From positions 1 through 63,385 of the forward strand of contig JAHFDN010000014.1 in the NCBI GenBank assembly GCA_023248995.1: a stretch of DNA of 63,385 nucleotides. The letters run 5' to 3'. This document shows positions 53,414-63,361 of the stretch, in pieces; within the stretch, counting starts at the first letter, position 1; each line of letters begins with the position of its first letter. The notes under the pieces are model-generated. The model saw nothing but the letters and a program-made list of their open reading frames with translations, made no database searches and was not told the DNA's origin. This DNA is from Candidatus Rokuibacteriota bacterium. GTDB taxonomy: Bacteria > Methylomirabilota > Methylomirabilia > Rokubacteriales > CSP1-6. A program made the translations under genes and the position numbers.

Positions 53414-54955
53414 ATGGATAAGATCGCCGTCCTCGACTTCGGCGGGCAGTACACCCAGCTGATCGCCCGCCGCATCCGCGAGCTCAACGTCTACTCCGAG
53501 ATCTTCTCCTGCCATCACCCGCTGGAGGAGATTCTCCGGGGCGGCTACAAGGGCATCGTGCTCTCCGGAGGCCCGTCCAGCGTCTACGAGGACGGCGCGC
53601 CGCTCCCCCCCAAGAAGCTCTTCGAGGCGGGCATCCCGATCCTCGGCATCTGCTACGGGATGCAGGCGATGGCCTACCTCCTGGGCGGCCACGTGATCCC
53701 GGCCGAGCGCCGGGAGTACGGCCGGGCGGAGCTCCAGCTCGACGGAAGCGCGGGTCTCCTCGACGGCGTCAGGCCCGAAACCGGCAATCGGATCACCGTG
53801 TGGATGAGCCACGGCGACACGGTGCTGCGGGCCCCGAAGGGCTTCGTCGCCATCGCCTCAACGGAAAACTGCCCGGTGGCAGCCATGGCGGACCCCCAGC
53901 GACACCTCTACGCCGTCCAGTTCCACCCCGAGGTCGTCCACACGTCCCAGGGCAAGACGATCTTCCAGAACTTCCTCGCCCAGTGCGAGGCCAACCCCAC
54001 CTGGTCCATGGCCTCGTTCATCGACTCGGCGGTGGACGGGATCCGGAGCACGGTGGGGAGCGACAGGGTCCTCTGCGCGCTCTCCGGGGGGGTCGATTCC
54101 GCGGTGACGGCGGTCCTCGTGCATCGCGCCGTCGGCGATCAGCTCACGTGCGTCTTCGTGGACAACGGGGTGCTCAGGAAGGGCGAGGCGGCCTCGGTCG
54201 TCCACACCTTCCGGGACCACTTCAAGCTGAACCTGGTGCATGTCGACGCGTCAAAACGCTTTCTCCAGCAGCTCCGCGGCGTCGCCGATCCCGAGCTCAA
54301 GCGCAAGCGCATCGGGGCCGAGTTCATCGCCGTCTTCGAGGAGGAAGCGCAAAAGCTCGGATCGATTCCGTGGCTCGCCCAGGGGACGCTGTATCCGGAC
54401 GTCATCGAGTCCGTCTCCTTCCGGGGCCCGTCGGCGACGATCAAGACCCACCACAACGTCGGCGGGCTGCCGAGCATCATGCAGTTCAAGCTCATCGAGC
54501 CGCTCCGGGAGCTCTTCAAGGACGAGGTACGCCAGCTGGGCGAGCTCCTGGGGCTGCCGCCCGAGATCGTCTGGCGCCAGCCCTTCCCGGGGCCCGGGCT
54601 GGCCATCCGCATCCTGGGGGAGGTGACCGCCGACCGGCTCGAGCTGCTCCGCGAGGCCGACGCCATCGTCCAGGAAGAGGTGAGGCGGGCCGGACTCGAG
54701 CGGGAGCTCTGGCAGGCCTTCGCGGTGCTCCTGCCGGTCCGGACGGTGGGGGTGATGGGCGACTTCCGCACGTACGCGGAAGTCATCGCGCTGCGCGCCG
54801 TCATGAGCCAGGACGCGATGACCGCTGACTGGGCCCGCCTGCCGTACGAGCTCCTGGGACGGATCTCGAGCCGCATCATCAACGAGGTGAAGGGCGTCAA
54901 CCGCGTCGTCTTCGACATCTCCTCCAAGCCCCCGAGCACGATCGAGTGGGAGTGA
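53414..54955 (+). CDS. guaA: GMP synthase (glutamine-hydrolysing)
   Basis: Amidates XMP to GMP. The 513-residue product has an N-terminal class I glutaminase with Cys in [15 protein letters not shown] and the His-Glu pair in QFHPEVVHT, the ATP pyrophosphatase loop [20 protein letters not shown], and the C-terminal dimerisation domain ([20 protein letters not shown], ending STIEWE). It is downstream of guaB3, completing IMP to GMP. dnaE follows after 13 bases. Confidence 0.98.
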   Translation: MDKIAVLDFGGQYTQLIARRIRELNVYSEIFSCHHPLEEILRGGYKGIVLSGGPSSVYEDGAPLPPKKLFEAGIPILGICYGMQAMAYLLGGHVIPAERREYGRAELQLDGSAGLLDGVRPETGNRITVWMSHGDTVLRAPKGFVAIASTENCPVAAMADPQRHLYAVQFHPEVVHTSQGKTIFQNFLAQCEANPTWSMASFIDSAVDGIRSTVGSDRVLCALSGGVDSAVTAVLVHRAVGDQLTCVFVDNGVLRKGEAASVVHTFRDHFKLNLVHVDASKRFLQQLRGVADPELKRKRIGAEFIAVFEEEAQKLGSIPWLAQGTLYPDVIESVSFRGPSATIKTHHNVGGLPSIMQFKLIEPLRELFKDEVRQLGELLGLPPEIVWRQPFPGPGLAIRILGEVTADRLELLREADAIVQEEVRRAGLERELWQAFAVLLPVRTVGVMGDFRTYAEVIALRAVMSQDAMTADWARLPYELLGRISSRIINEVKGVNRVVFDISSKPPSTIEWE

Positions 54956-54968
54956 CGGCCCGGGTCCC

Positions 54969-57900
54969 ATGATCCACTCCGATTTCGTCCACCTGCACGT
55001 CCACTCGGAGTACAGCCTCCTCGACGGGGCCAGCCACCTCGACAAGCTCGTCGCCAGGGCCCGGGAGCTCCGCTTTCCGGCGCTCGCCCTCACCGATCAC
55101 GGCAACCTCTTCGGCGCCATTGACTTCTACCTGGCCTGCCAGAAGGCGGGGGTCAAGCCGCTCATCGGCGCCGAGCTCTACGTCGCGCCGGGAAGCCGGT
55201 TCGAGCGGGCCAACGTGGACGGCTCCTACGAAGGCGCCAACCACGTGACAGTCCTCGCGCGCAACCGGACCGGGTACAAGAACCTGATCAAGCTCGTCTC
55301 CAAAGCGTATCTTGAAGGGTTCTACTATAAACCCCGGGTGGACAAGGAACTTCTGGCCCAGCACGCCGACGGCCTCCTGGTCCTTTCCGGGTGCCTGAAC
55401 TCGGAGGTCTCGCGCCTCCTCGGGGAGGGGGAGGAGGACAAGGCCCGCCAGGTGGCCGGGTGGTTTCAGGAGGTGTTCGGCAAGGACTACTACTTCATGG
55501 AGGTGCAGTCCCACGGCCTCCCCGAGCAGCAGCGGGTCACGGAGGCCACCCTCCGCATCGCCAAGGCGCTCGGAGCGCCCATCGCCGGGACCAACGACGC
55601 CCATTACCTCGAGGCCGCCCACGCCCGGGCCCACGAAGCGCTCCTCTGCATCCAGACCGGGACCACGATGCGGGACCCGAACCGCTGGCGCTTTTCCACC
55701 GACCAGTTCTACCTGAAATCCGCCGAGGAGATGCTGCGGGTCTTCGCCGATCTGCCGGAGGCCTGCCGCAACACGCTCGCGGTGGCGGAGCGCTGCAACC
55801 TGGACCTCGCCTTCGGCGAGCTCCACCTCCCGCGCTACCAGGTCCCGGAGGGGCACACGCTCGAGAGCTACCTCCGGCAGCTCGCCTCAGAAGGACTCCG
55901 GCAGCGCTACGGCCCGACGCCCCCCGACGCCGTGGCCGAGCGGCTCGACCAGGAGCTGGCCGTCATCGAGAAGATGGGGTTCGCCGGGTACTTCCTCGTC
56001 GTGTGGGACTTCATCCGCTACGCCAAGGGGAAGGGGATCGCCGTGGGGCCGGGCCGCGGCTCGTCCGCCGGCTCCCTCGTCGCCTACGCGCTCGGCATCA
56101 CCAACATCGACCCGATCCGGTATGGGCTCCTGTTTGAGCGTTTTCTCAATCCCGAGAGGACCTCGATGCCCGACATGGACATCGATTTCGCCGACGACCG
56201 GCGCGACGAGGTCATCCAGTACGTCGCCGCCAAGTACGGCAGCGATAACGTGGCGCAGATCATCACCTTCGGCACGCTCGGCGCCAAGGCCGCCCTCCGG
56301 GACGTGGGGCGGGTGCTCGGGATGCCGTACAGCGAGGTGGACCGGCTCGCCAAGCTGGTCCCCGCGTTCCCGCTCAACATCGCGCTGGACAAGGCGCTGG
56401 AGCAGTCGCCGCCGCTCGCCGAGGCGATCCAGAGCCGCCCGGAGCTGGCGGAGCTGTGGGAAACGGCCAAGTCTCTGGAGGGGCTGACGCGCCACGCCTC
56501 CAAGCACGCCGCCGGGGTCGTGATCTCCGACGAGCCCCTGATCGAGCACGTGCCGCTCTACAAAGATCCGAAGCGGAACGAAGTGGTCACCGGCTACGCC
56601 ATGGGGCCCATCGAGAAGATCGGCCTCCTCAAGATGGACTTCCTCGGCCTCCGTACGCTCACCGTGCTCGCCAGCACCGCCCGGCTCGTGGGGGAGACGA
56701 CCGGCCAGGCCGTGGACCTGGACCGGATCCCCTTCGACGACTCCAAGACCTACCAGCTCCTCTCCGAGGGCAAGACCTTCGGCGTCTTCCAGCTGGAGTC
56801 GGCGGGGATGCGCGAGGCGCTGAAGAACCTCCGGCCCGAGCGCCTCGAGGACATCATCGCGATGGTGTCCCTTTACCGTCCCGGCCCCATGGAGCTCATC
56901 CCCGAGTTCATCAACCGGAGGCACGGCCGGGCCAAGATCGCCTACGACCACCCGCTGATGGAGAAGTACCTCAAGGACACCTACGGCATCATGGTCTACC
57001 AGGAGAGCGTGATGCAGATCGCCTCCGAGATGGCGGGCTTCACCATGGGCGAGGCCGACATCCTCCGCCGCGCCATGGGGAAGAAGGACCGCGAGCTCAT
57101 GGCCAAGCAGCGGGCCAAGTTCATCGAGGGGGCGAAGGCGCGGGGCGTCACGGAGAGAAAGGCCGAGAAGATCTTCGACCTGATGGAGAAGTTCGCAGGC
57201 TACGGTTTCAACAAGTGCATAAGAGGTGACGCCCTTATCGAGTTGGCAGACGGCACCGTGAAGCCGATCACCGAGGTGCGCGCCGGCGACCTCGTCCTGA
57301 CTAAGGACGGCCCGTTCAGGGCGCTCGGTGTCCGGCCGAGCGGTGTCCGCCGGGTCGGGCGGCTCCGGCTCGCCAATGGCATGGAGGTGCGCTGCACTCC
57401 CGACCATCCGGTCTTCACGCAGCGCGGCTGGGTGAACGCGGAGGACCTGACCAACGACGACTTCGTGGCCGTCGCGCGCCAGCTTCCTTGCGGAGTGAAG
57501 GCCGTGCCGAATCATCACGCGGCGCTCCTCGGCTATGCCCTCGCCGAAGGGAGTCTTGGTTACGACAGCCACTTCTATCTCTACTCGAGCGATGTGGATG
57601 AGCTGGAGGACATGAGCCGAATCGTCGGCAGCTTCCCTAACACCGCTCCACGCGTTGAGCACCGGGCCGACGGCAAGGCTTCCTCCGTCCGCCCGGTCCG
57701 GGTGGACCCCAAAATTCCATCCGAGGCGGTGGAGTTCCTATTCCGACCCTGCGGGCTTCAATGGAAGAACGCGCTGAACAAGCGGGTTCCCTCGTTGGTC
57801 GACCAGTGGAGCCGGGACGCGGTTGCGGTCCTCGTGGCCAAGCTCTTTCAGGGCGATGGATGTTTCCACCCGAAGACTTATTCCATCTTTTATGCCACGT

Positions 57901-59759
57901 CATCAAAGGGGCTTGCATTCGACGTCCGGCGGCTCCTCCTAAAGCTCGACATCCCCTCGACGATCCATCAGAAGAGATTCCGGTACCGGGGCGGGCATCG
58001 GGTGGGCTACACGGTCAACCTCATCGGCGGCCGGCCGACCTATGAGCATTTCGCCGGCCTGATCGGCCCTCATCTGGTGGGTAAACGGCGGCGGGCTCTC
58101 CGCCGACTCGTAGCCTCCTATGTGGGCTCGAAGGCCCTCTTCGCTCGAGGCACCGTGGACGTCATCCCACTGGCAGTTTGCCTGGAGCCTCTCCGGGAGG
58201 CCATCCTGAAGCGGTTCCCGAGCCTCAAAGCCGGCTGCCGGGCGCTTGGGGTCTCCTACCGACTCGTCGCTCACGAGCGGCAGAAGCACGGCATCCGCCG
58301 CGACACGCTAGAATACCTGGCTCACCGGCTCGATTCCCCTGTGCTCCACACGCTCGTTGACCCTGCCATGGGCTGGTCGCGGCCCAGGAAGTTCGTCACG
58401 GAAGGATATGAGCCGACGTACGACTTCGAGGTTCCCGGGGCTGAGAGCTTCATCGCTAACGGAATTGTCGTCCACAACTCCCACGGGACCGCGTATGCCG
58501 TGGTCTCCTACCAGACCGCCTACTTCAAGGCCAACCACCCGGTGGAGTTCATGGCCGCGCTGCTCACCTCCGAAATGGGGGACACGGACAAGATCGTCAA
58601 GTACATCGAGGAGTGCCGCACCATGGGCCTCCGGGTGCTGCCGCCGGACGTGGATCTCTCGGGCATCCAGTTCACCGTCGTCGGCGAGACCATCCGGTTC
58701 GGCCTCGCCGCGATCAAGAACGTGGGAGAGGCCGCGATCCAGTCCATCCTCGCCACCCGCGAGACGAAGGGGCGCTTTTCCTCGCTGGCGGACTTCTGCG
58801 GGCGCGTGGACCTCCGGCTCGTGAACCGGCGCGTGATCGAGAGCCTCATCAAGGCGGGCGCGTTCGACTCGCTCGGCCTCGCCCGGGCGGCCCTCCTGGC
58901 CACGCTCGACCGCGCCATGGAGGCGGGCCAGCGGCTCCAGCGCGACCGCCAGGAGGGGCAGGGCTCCTTCTTCGACCTGATGAACGCCAAGGAGGCCGGC
59001 GCCGCTCGGCCGGCGGCCTTGGAGGACGAGGCCATCCCCGAGTGGCCGGCCGACCAGCGGCTCGCCTACGAGAAGGAGGTCCTCGGCTTCTACCTCACGG
59101 GCCACCCGCTGGCCCGCTTCCGGGAGGTGGCCCTACGCCTCGGGGCCGTGGCCATCGCCGACCTCGCGCAGAGAGCGGTCGGCGCGCGCCTGACGCTCTT
59201 CGGCCAGGTGACGGCCCTCAAGGAAATCCCGACGAAGAACGGCGACCGGATGGCGTTCGCCACGCTGGAGGACATGGGCGGGAGCGTCGAGCTCACCATT
59301 TTCCCGGGGCCCTTCAAGGCCGCGGCCGCGCTGCTCCGCTCCCGCGAGCCGATCATCGTCAGGGGCCGGGTGGACGACACCGACAAGGGCCGGGTGGTCC
59401 TGGCGGAGGAGATCCGCCCCGCGGAGGAGAGCCCAGCGGCGAAGGCCGCCGAGCCGTACGGGGCCGAGGCCAGTTTCCCCGGCGACCCCTTCGCCGATCC
59501 GGTCGGCCTCGAGCCCCAGACCTGCCGGATCCGCGTGCCCGGCCGGAGCGACGCCCAGGGGCTCCTGGAGGCGGTCCGGCAGCTCCTGCTGGCGCACCCG
59601 GGCCGGGTGCCAGTGTTTCTCCACCTCCTCCTGCCGGAACGCGAGGTCGTGGTCCGCGCCACAGGGGTCGCCGTCGAGCCTACGGACGAGCTGGCAGCGA
59701 AAGTCAACACCCTCCTGGGCGAAGGGAGTATGCTGGTCGAGTATGCCGGAAGAGCTTGA
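54969..59759 (+). CDS. dnaE: DNA polymerase III alpha subunit containing an intein
   Basis: Replicative polymerase of 1596 codons; about 1175 residues remain after removal of the 421-residue intein at 57216-58478. The N-terminal PHP domain starts [20 protein letters not shown]. The polymerase catalytic Asp pair is Asp402/Asp404 in [16 protein letters not shown], with [18 protein letters not shown] before it and [14 protein letters not shown] after. The fingers end [21 protein letters not shown], interrupted exactly there by the intein. A tandem helix-hairpin-helix and an OB domain ([20 protein letters not shown]) close the protein. It overlaps accA by 17 bases. Confidence 0.97.
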   Translation: MIHSDFVHLHVHSEYSLLDGASHLDKLVARARELRFPALALTDHGNLFGAIDFYLACQKAGVKPLIGAELYVAPGSRFERANVDGSYEGANHVTVLARNRTGYKNLIKLVSKAYLEGFYYKPRVDKELLAQHADGLLVLSGCLNSEVSRLLGEGEEDKARQVAGWFQEVFGKDYYFMEVQSHGLPEQQRVTEATLRIAKALGAPIAGTNDAHYLEAAHARAHEALLCIQTGTTMRDPNRWRFSTDQFYLKSAEEMLRVFADLPEACRNTLAVAERCNLDLAFGELHLPRYQVPEGHTLESYLRQLASEGLRQRYGPTPPDAVAERLDQELAVIEKMGFAGYFLVVWDFIRYAKGKGIAVGPGRGSSAGSLVAYALGITNIDPIRYGLLFERFLNPERTSMPDMDIDFADDRRDEVIQYVAAKYGSDNVAQIITFGTLGAKAALRDVGRVLGMPYSEVDRLAKLVPAFPLNIALDKALEQSPPLAEAIQSRPELAELWETAKSLEGLTRHASKHAAGVVISDEPLIEHVPLYKDPKRNEVVTGYAMGPIEKIGLLKMDFLGLRTLTVLASTARLVGETTGQAVDLDRIPFDDSKTYQLLSEGKTFGVFQLESAGMREALKNLRPERLEDIIAMVSLYRPGPMELIPEFINRRHGRAKIAYDHPLMEKYLKDTYGIMVYQESVMQIASEMAGFTMGEADILRRAMGKKDRELMAKQRAKFIEGAKARGVTERKAEKIFDLMEKFAGYGFNKCIRGDALIELADGTVKPITEVRAGDLVLTKDGPFRALGVRPSGVRRVGRLRLANGMEVRCTPDHPVFTQRGWVNAEDLTNDDFVAVARQLPCGVKAVPNHHAALLGYALAEGSLGYDSHFYLYSSDVDELEDMSRIVGSFPNTAPRVEHRADGKASSVRPVRVDPKIPSEAVEFLFRPCGLQWKNALNKRVPSLVDQWSRDAVAVLVAKLFQGDGCFHPKTYSIFYATSSKGLAFDVRRLLLKLDIPSTIHQKRFRYRGGHRVGYTVNLIGGRPTYEHFAGLIGPHLVGKRRRALRRLVASYVGSKALFARGTVDVIPLAVCLEPLREAILKRFPSLKAGCRALGVSYRLVAHERQKHGIRRDTLEYLAHRLDSPVLHTLVDPAMGWSRPRKFVTEGYEPTYDFEVPGAESFIANGIVVHNSHGTAYAVVSYQTAYFKANHPVEFMAALLTSEMGDTDKIVKYIEECRTMGLRVLPPDVDLSGIQFTVVGETIRFGLAAIKNVGEAAIQSILATRETKGRFSSLADFCGRVDLRLVNRRVIESLIKAGAFDSLGLARAALLATLDRAMEAGQRLQRDRQEGQGSFFDLMNAKEAGAARPAALEDEAIPEWPADQRLAYEKEVLGFYLTGHPLARFREVALRLGAVAIADLAQRAVGARLTLFGQVTALKEIPTKNGDRMAFATLEDMGGSVELTIFPGPFKAAAALLRSREPIIVRGRVDDTDKGRVVLAEEIRPAEESPAAKAAEPYGAEASFPGDPFADPVGLEPQTCRIRVPGRSDAQGLLEAVRQLLLAHPGRVPVFLHLLLPEREVVVRATGVAVEPTDELAAKVNTLLGEGSMLVEYAGRA
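57216..58478 (+). other. Full-length DnaE intein with LAGLIDADG homing endonuclease
   Basis: 421 codons between GYGFNK and SHGTAYA. It starts [20 protein letters not shown] (Cys1), with block [12 protein letters not shown] (Thr and His present), and ends [13 protein letters not shown] before Ser+1, so all splicing residues are in place. The inserted endonuclease has two dodecapeptide motifs, LLGYALAEG (residues 104-112) and AKLFQGDG (208-215), both retaining an acidic catalytic residue. The base composition is lower in GC than the exteins. It is predicted to splice and possibly still to home. Confidence 0.95.
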
Positions 59760-60696
59760 ATTCGAAAAACCGATCCTGGAGTTGGAGAACCGGATCGCCG
59801 CGCTCAACGTCTCGTCGGAGCCGCTCGAAGCCCGGGACGAGATCGCGGCGCTCGAAGAGCGCCTGCGGCGGCTCCAGCAGCGCACCTACGCCAATCTCAC
59901 CGCGTGGCAGCGGACCCAGCTGGCCCGCCACCCCAAGCGGCCCCACACGGCCGATTTCTTCCGGCTCCTCCTCGAGGAGTTCATCGAGCTCCACGGCGAC
60001 CGGCTCTACGGGGACGACAAGGCCATCATCGGGGGGCTCGCCCGCTTCGAGGGACAGGCGGTGGTCGTGATCGGCCACCAGAAGGGGCGGGACACGCGCG
60101 ACAAACTGGCGCGCAACTTCGGGATGCCGCACCCCGAGGGGTACAGAAAGGCCCTCCGGCTCATGAAGCTCGCGGAGAAGTTCGCCAAGCCGGTCATCAC
60201 GTTCATCGACACGCCGGGGGCCTACCCGGGGCTCGGCGCCGAGGAGCGCGGGCAGGCCGAGGCCATCGCGCGGAACCTGCGCGAGATGTCGGCCCTCAGG
60301 ACGCCCGTGATCGCCGTCGTGACCGGCGAAGGGGGGAGCGGCGGCGCGCTGGCGATCGGGGTGGCCGACCGCGTCCTGATGCTCCAGTACGCGATCTACT
60401 CGGTGATCTCGCCGGAGGGGTGCGCGGCGATCCTCTGGGGAGACGCCACGAAGGGCCCCGAGGCGGCGGAGCTGCTCCGCATCACCGCGCCCGACCTCCA
60501 GCGCCTCGGCGTCATCGACGGCATCGTCCCCGAGCCCGTGGGCGGGGCGCACCGGAACTGGGAAGACACCGCGGCCGCCGTGCGCCAGGCGCTCCGGGAC
60601 CACCTCTGGGAGCTCCGGTCCAAGGAGGCCGACGAGCTCGTCCGCGACCGGTACCAGAAGTTCCGCCGGATCGGCGTCTTCGAGGAATCTGCTTGA
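59743..60696 (+). CDS. accA: Acetyl-CoA carboxylase carboxyltransferase subunit alpha
   Basis: Transfers the carboxyl group from biotin to acetyl-CoA in fatty acid synthesis. The 317-residue product has the family start [52 protein letters not shown], the crotonase-fold oxyanion region [20 protein letters not shown] and [20 protein letters not shown]. The start overlaps the dnaE end by 17 bases, the dnaE-accA order seen in many bacteria. accD is not in the window. Confidence 0.97.
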   Translation: MPEELEFEKPILELENRIAALNVSSEPLEARDEIAALEERLRRLQQRTYANLTAWQRTQLARHPKRPHTADFFRLLLEEFIELHGDRLYGDDKAIIGGLARFEGQAVVVIGHQKGRDTRDKLARNFGMPHPEGYRKALRLMKLAEKFAKPVITFIDTPGAYPGLGAEERGQAEAIARNLREMSALRTPVIAVVTGEGGSGGALAIGVADRVLMLQYAIYSVISPEGCAAILWGDATKGPEAAELLRITAPDLQRLGVIDGIVPEPVGGAHRNWEDTAAAVRQALRDHLWELRSKEADELVRDRYQKFRRIGVFEESA

Positions 60697-61152
60697 GTGG
60701 CTGCCATGAGCGGATTCGGGCCGCTTCCGGATCTACGCGTACGCCCCAACCGTCCCTGGATGGAGTTCGTTCTCCCGATCTATACGCTGGCCCTCTTCCT
60801 CTTCTACTACCGGCCGGGAGTGCTTGCCCCCCTCCTGGGGGAGACCCTCCCGCATAACATCCTCTGGTGGAGCCTGTGGATCGTCATCGGGGCTTTCGGG
60901 GGGATCCTGTCGCTGTCGGCCTTGGTCCTGGCTATGACCCTCCTCTACGCTCCCATTTATCTGGTTGGCCGCGCGACACGAATCCTGGACCCGCACGCAT
61001 ATGTGGACCAGCACGAGGTGCGCTTCTATCTCGGGTCCTTCCTCATCCTCTGCGGTCTCATCGCCCTGGCGGTCTTCGACCCGCGGGCCGCGCTCGGATC
61101 GTTCATCCTCCTCGCCGGGTTCACCCAGCTCGTCTGGCGGGTACTCGTCTGA
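60697..61152 (+). CDS. Small polytopic membrane protein, family of unknown function (copy 2)
   Basis: A 151-residue protein beginning at GTG 60697, directly after the accA stop, with GAGGA ten bases upstream; ATG 60706 is an alternative. About four hydrophobic segments. It is roughly half identical to the protein at 9895-10344, sharing RPW, the LP-x-Y start of helix 1, FYYRP, the loop RILDPHAYVDQHEVRFYLG, and LLAGFTQLVWRVLV at the C-terminus. The two copies lie 50 kb apart in unrelated contexts. The function is unknown; conservation of the loop suggests a binding surface. Confidence 0.8.
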   Translation: MAAMSGFGPLPDLRVRPNRPWMEFVLPIYTLALFLFYYRPGVLAPLLGETLPHNILWWSLWIVIGAFGGILSLSALVLAMTLLYAPIYLVGRATRILDPHAYVDQHEVRFYLGSFLILCGLIALAVFDPRAALGSFILLAGFTQLVWRVLV

Positions 61153-61170
61153 CATCGAGAGGAAACGCGT

Positions 61171-61437
61171 ATGCACACCCAAGCGCCTGAACAGATGCGG
61201 TGTCTCTTCATCGTCGCCAGGGATCAGCCAGCCCTCTGGCACTCCCTGAGGCGGGGTTTTGCCAGAGACAAAGCGGTCGGCATCTTCCTGGACCGGCGGG
61301 GAGAGGAGCGGCGGCAGAGGCACGAAGCCCACGCGGGGGAGCGGCGCCGGGCCGAGCGGCGCCAGCCGGTGAGCGTAGACAAGGACCTCCGGTACCGATC
61401 GTTTGTGATTCTGTACCAACAGCAGTCCGCCCGGTGA
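61171..61437 (+). CDS. Arg-rich micro-protein with ERR repeats, unknown function
   Basis: An 88-residue protein. ATG 61171 follows GAGAGGAAAC. The first half (MRCLFIVARDQPALWHSLRR, GFARDKAVGIFLDRR) resembles a small alpha/beta receiver-like start. The second half is an Arg/Glu-rich stretch with RRGEERRQR and ERRRAERRQ, and the end reads DKDLRYRSFVILYQQ. I recall similar short proteins from Rokubacteria-type genomes but no function. It could bind nucleic acid or a regulator through the charged helix. It contains one copy of a 19-base repeat found again at 62363. Confidence 0.65.
   Translation: MHTQAPEQMRCLFIVARDQPALWHSLRRGFARDKAVGIFLDRRGEERRQRHEAHAGERRRAERRQPVSVDKDLRYRSFVILYQQQSAR
61333..61351 (+). 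repeat. 19-base direct repeat, copy 1
   Basis: GCGGGGGAGCGGCGCCGGG, inside the ERR micro-protein gene. An identical copy lies at 62363-62381. The two copies bracket the toxin-antitoxin pair. Confidence 0.6.
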
Positions 61438-61496
61438 AGCGGCCTGCCCGTTCCACCGCCGGCCCTCGGGGCTGACCCTTACGGCGCCCTCGGTAT

Positions 61497-61538
61497 CATA
61501 ACATTTTTGTGTTGACGTGCCATAACACCATTGTTATG
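61497..61538 (+). promoter_or_regulatory. Tandem palindromic operators of the HigB/HigA pair
   Basis: The downstream site (61521-61538) is a perfect palindrome CATAACA-CCAT-TGTTATG. The upstream site (61497-61514) is CATAACA-TTTT-TGTGTTG, the same left half with a 5/7 match on the right. They start 24 bases apart. The perfect site lies over the promoter spacer and -10. This is the expected layout for autorepression by the helix-turn-helix antitoxin. Confidence 0.7.
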
Positions 61539-61540
61539 CT
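61512..61540 (+). promoter_or_regulatory. Toxin-antitoxin promoter, leaderless
   Basis: TTGACG (61512-61517), a 17-base spacer and TATGCT (61535-61540). The predicted start, seven bases on, is GTG 61547. Confidence 0.65.
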
Positions 61541-61546
61541 TTGATC

Positions 61547-61897
61547 GTGGGCGACGGAGAGCGGTGGCTGCTCGACGACTGGCAGACGCCCCAGGGTAAC
61601 CACCCGGTCTGGGCGTACGTTGATGCCCTCTCGAAGGGCGCCCGCGCGAAGGTGTACGCGGCACTCGACCGCCTAGCCGAGCACGGGAACCGGCTCGGGA
61701 TGCCGCTGTCCCGGGCGCTCGGCGGCGGGCTCTTCGAGCTGCGCGTGGGGTATCCCGAAGGCCCGTTCCGGCTGATCTACTGCTTCCGGCCGGGTCGGCG
61801 GATCGTGGTGCTACATGCCTTCACGAAACGGACCGAGCAGACGTCGAAGGAGGACCTGGAGCTTGCGCGGGCGCGAGCAGCCACGCTCGACGAGTAG
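61547..61897 (+). CDS. HigB/RelE-like toxin (phage Gp49 family)
   Basis: A 116-residue protein from GTG 61547 (TTG 61541 would add two residues but lies upstream of the expected transcript start). The fold signature of Gp49/HigB toxins is present: LSRALGGGLFELRVG, GPFRLIYCFRPGRRIVVLHA and FTKRTEQT with basic residues at the expected mRNA-interferase surface. Such toxins cut mRNA on the ribosome. The toxin gene precedes its antitoxin, as in higBA modules. Promoter and operators lie immediately upstream. There is no sign of inactivation. Confidence 0.85.
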   Translation: MGDGERWLLDDWQTPQGNHPVWAYVDALSKGARAKVYAALDRLAEHGNRLGMPLSRALGGGLFELRVGYPEGPFRLIYCFRPGRRIVVLHAFTKRTEQTSKEDLELARARAATLDE

Positions 61898-61921
61898 CAC
61901 AACACAATGGAGGATCACGCG

Positions 61922-62329
61922 ATGAACAAGCCCAAGACCCTGATGGAGAAGATCCGCCAGGACCTGGCGGCGGACCCGGAGCTCAACGAGCTCTTCCAGA
62001 AGGAGCTCGCGGAGCTGAAGCTGGCTGAGCAGATCCAGGCGGCACGGCAGTCCGCAAAGCTGAGCCAGGCCGGCCTGGCCGAGCGCATCGGAACGAAGCA
62101 GACCGGCGTCGCGCGGATGGAGCGCGCGGACTACACGGGGTACACCGTGACGACGCTCGCGAAGATCGCGGCGGCGACCGGCTCGAGGCTTGACGTCAGG
62201 CTCGTGCCGATTCGAGTCGTGGACACCGTGACGGGAGGCTCGGGCCGAGAGGTGCTCCGAGACCTGGTAGCTGGGCGCCGGCCCACCAAGCTGGTGGGCT
62301 ACCGGATCGCCACCAAGAAGAAGAAGTAG
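61922..62329 (+). CDS. HigA-like helix-turn-helix antitoxin
   Basis: A 135-residue protein from ATG 61922, which follows GGAGG by eight bases; ATG 61907 overlaps that ribosome binding site and is rejected. An XRE-type helix-turn-helix occupies about residues 40-95 (AARQSAKLSQAGLAERIGTK, QTGVARMERADYTGYTVTTL). An N-terminal helix (MEKIRQDLAADPELNELFQK) likely wraps the toxin, and a C-terminal basic tail (ATKKKK) follows. It neutralises the toxin and, with it, probably represses the promoter through the two CATAACA operators. Confidence 0.85.
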   Translation: MNKPKTLMEKIRQDLAADPELNELFQKELAELKLAEQIQAARQSAKLSQAGLAERIGTKQTGVARMERADYTGYTVTTLAKIAAATGSRLDVRLVPIRVVDTVTGGSGREVLRDLVAGRRPTKLVGYRIATKKKK

Positions 62330-62362
62330 AGCGGTCGCGAGGCGAAACCCTTCCTGGGCTTG

Positions 62363-62381
62363 GCGGGGGAGCGGCGCCGGG
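62363..62381 (+). repeat. 19-base direct repeat, copy 2
   Basis: Identical to 61333-61351. It lies 34 bases after the antitoxin stop. Confidence 0.6.
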
Positions 62382-62400
62382 TGGGGGGGAGTCCCCTATC

Positions 62401-62604
62401 TCAGCGTTTCTTCTGACCTAGGTATTGCTCCAGGGCATCCGCGACGGCCTGGTTGAAGCTCTGGCCCGTCTCCTGGCAGAACCTTCTGAGCCGCAAGGCC
62501 AACTCACCGGGAACACGCGCCGCGAGCTGAGCAACCAACTTCAGGTCAGGAGCCGCCGGCTCGGCGGGGACCGCCCGCTGACTTTTGCGACGCTCCCGCT
62601 TCAT
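62401..62604 (-). CDS. Ribbon-helix-helix-like small protein
   Basis: A 67-residue basic protein. The C-terminal half (VPGELALRLRRFCQETGQSF, NQAVADALEQYLGQ) reads as beta-helix-helix, the pattern of Arc/CopG-type repressors and plasmid or toxin-antitoxin regulators. The N-terminus is Lys/Arg-rich. The ATG is preceded on the minus strand by GAGGGGAAG. No partner gene is adjacent on the same strand. It could regulate the neighbouring toxin-antitoxin locus or be an orphan antitoxin; neither is shown. Confidence 0.6.
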   Translation of the reverse strand: MKRERRKSQRAVPAEPAAPDLKLVAQLAARVPGELALRLRRFCQETGQSFNQAVADALEQYLGQKKR

Positions 62605-63080
62605 CGCTTTCTTCCCCTCAGCCTGGTCGCCTCAGTCCCTTTAAGACCCGAGACAACCCCCCCTTTCCCTACTATCCTTACATGCCCCTGGAAACCAAAG
62701 AAAAAAAGACCTTCCGGGGGAATGCCAGACTGGCGCCGGTCAGCGGATCCAAGGGTTGCGGCAGAGAGTTTTGGGGCCCGTGCGCTGGCGCAGCTCCGAA
62801 AGCAGGCTCGGAATCGCAATCCTTAAAGTAGGTAAGTCGCTACCCAAAAGTTTGGAGCGGAGACAAGAGGACAACTTCGCATGTGACTGTTTCCGCTGTC
62901 TTCTCGTGTCTGGTATGAGGTTTGCCTTTCACTCCGGGGGGGACGCTCTCGCCGTTGTCGCCCGGGGAGGGGAAACGCTTGATTGATCCGGGGGTCCGTC
63001 CCATGGCTCAGGGGCTCCCGAAGGAGAGCCCTTCGCATGGTCGGAAGGGCTCTCGGGTCGCCCTTAGAGGAGGGGAGCAG
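62605..63080. other. Non-coding gap of about 475 bases with a leader hairpin
   Basis: No convincing gene. The right-hand part forms the probable 5' leader of the Pro-rich peptide gene and contains a perfect 11-bp hairpin, GAGAGCCCTTC (63024-63034) with GAAGGGCTCTC (63044-63054), loop of nine bases, followed by the AGAGGAGGGG ribosome binding site. The middle (62650-62720) is poor in GC for this genome, with an A-run. I recognise no riboswitch family and no promoter with confidence. Confidence 0.5.
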
Positions 63081-63341
63081 ATGAAGAGAGAAGGAATAAA
63101 GAGTGTGATTTTCTTCGTACTCGGCGTGGGAATGGTCAGTCTGATGCTGGTGGCGTCAGGCACTGCCAACGCTACGGGAAAACCGTTCACGCCGAACGCG
63201 CCGGACGCGCCACCGCCAGTGACGCTACCTAGCCCAACGAGCGCACCGCCGAGGGCCCAACCGGATCCGATGCCTGGACCGCCCGAGCCGCTACCACCGG
63301 TGTGCGACGAATTAAGCGTTTGCCCACCACACTTTGAGTAG
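63081..63341 (+). CDS. Small Pro-rich secreted peptide
   Basis: An 86-residue product from ATG 63081, chosen because AGAGGAGGGG lies just upstream and the frame then opens with a signal peptide (VIFFVLGVGMVSLMLVASGT, cleavage likely after ANA). The mature 50-55 residues are extremely Pro-rich (PDAPPPVTLPSPTSAPP; PMPGPPEPLPPV) and end with two Cys residues (VCDELSVCPPHFE), possibly a disulfide. It looks like an extended, surface-exposed or periplasm-spanning peptide. I know no family. Confidence 0.65.
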   Translation: MKREGIKSVIFFVLGVGMVSLMLVASGTANATGKPFTPNAPDAPPPVTLPSPTSAPPRAQPDPMPGPPEPLPPVCDELSVCPPHFE

Positions 63342-63361
63342 GGAACTACTTTCCCCCGCCA

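Noticed and set aside
62601-62819. 72-codon minus-strand frame ending on the start of the ribbon-helix-helix gene
   Set aside because: The product is low-complexity Arg/Ser/Gly/Phe without a recognisable domain and has no clear ribosome binding site. The ATGA overlap is suggestive but not enough.
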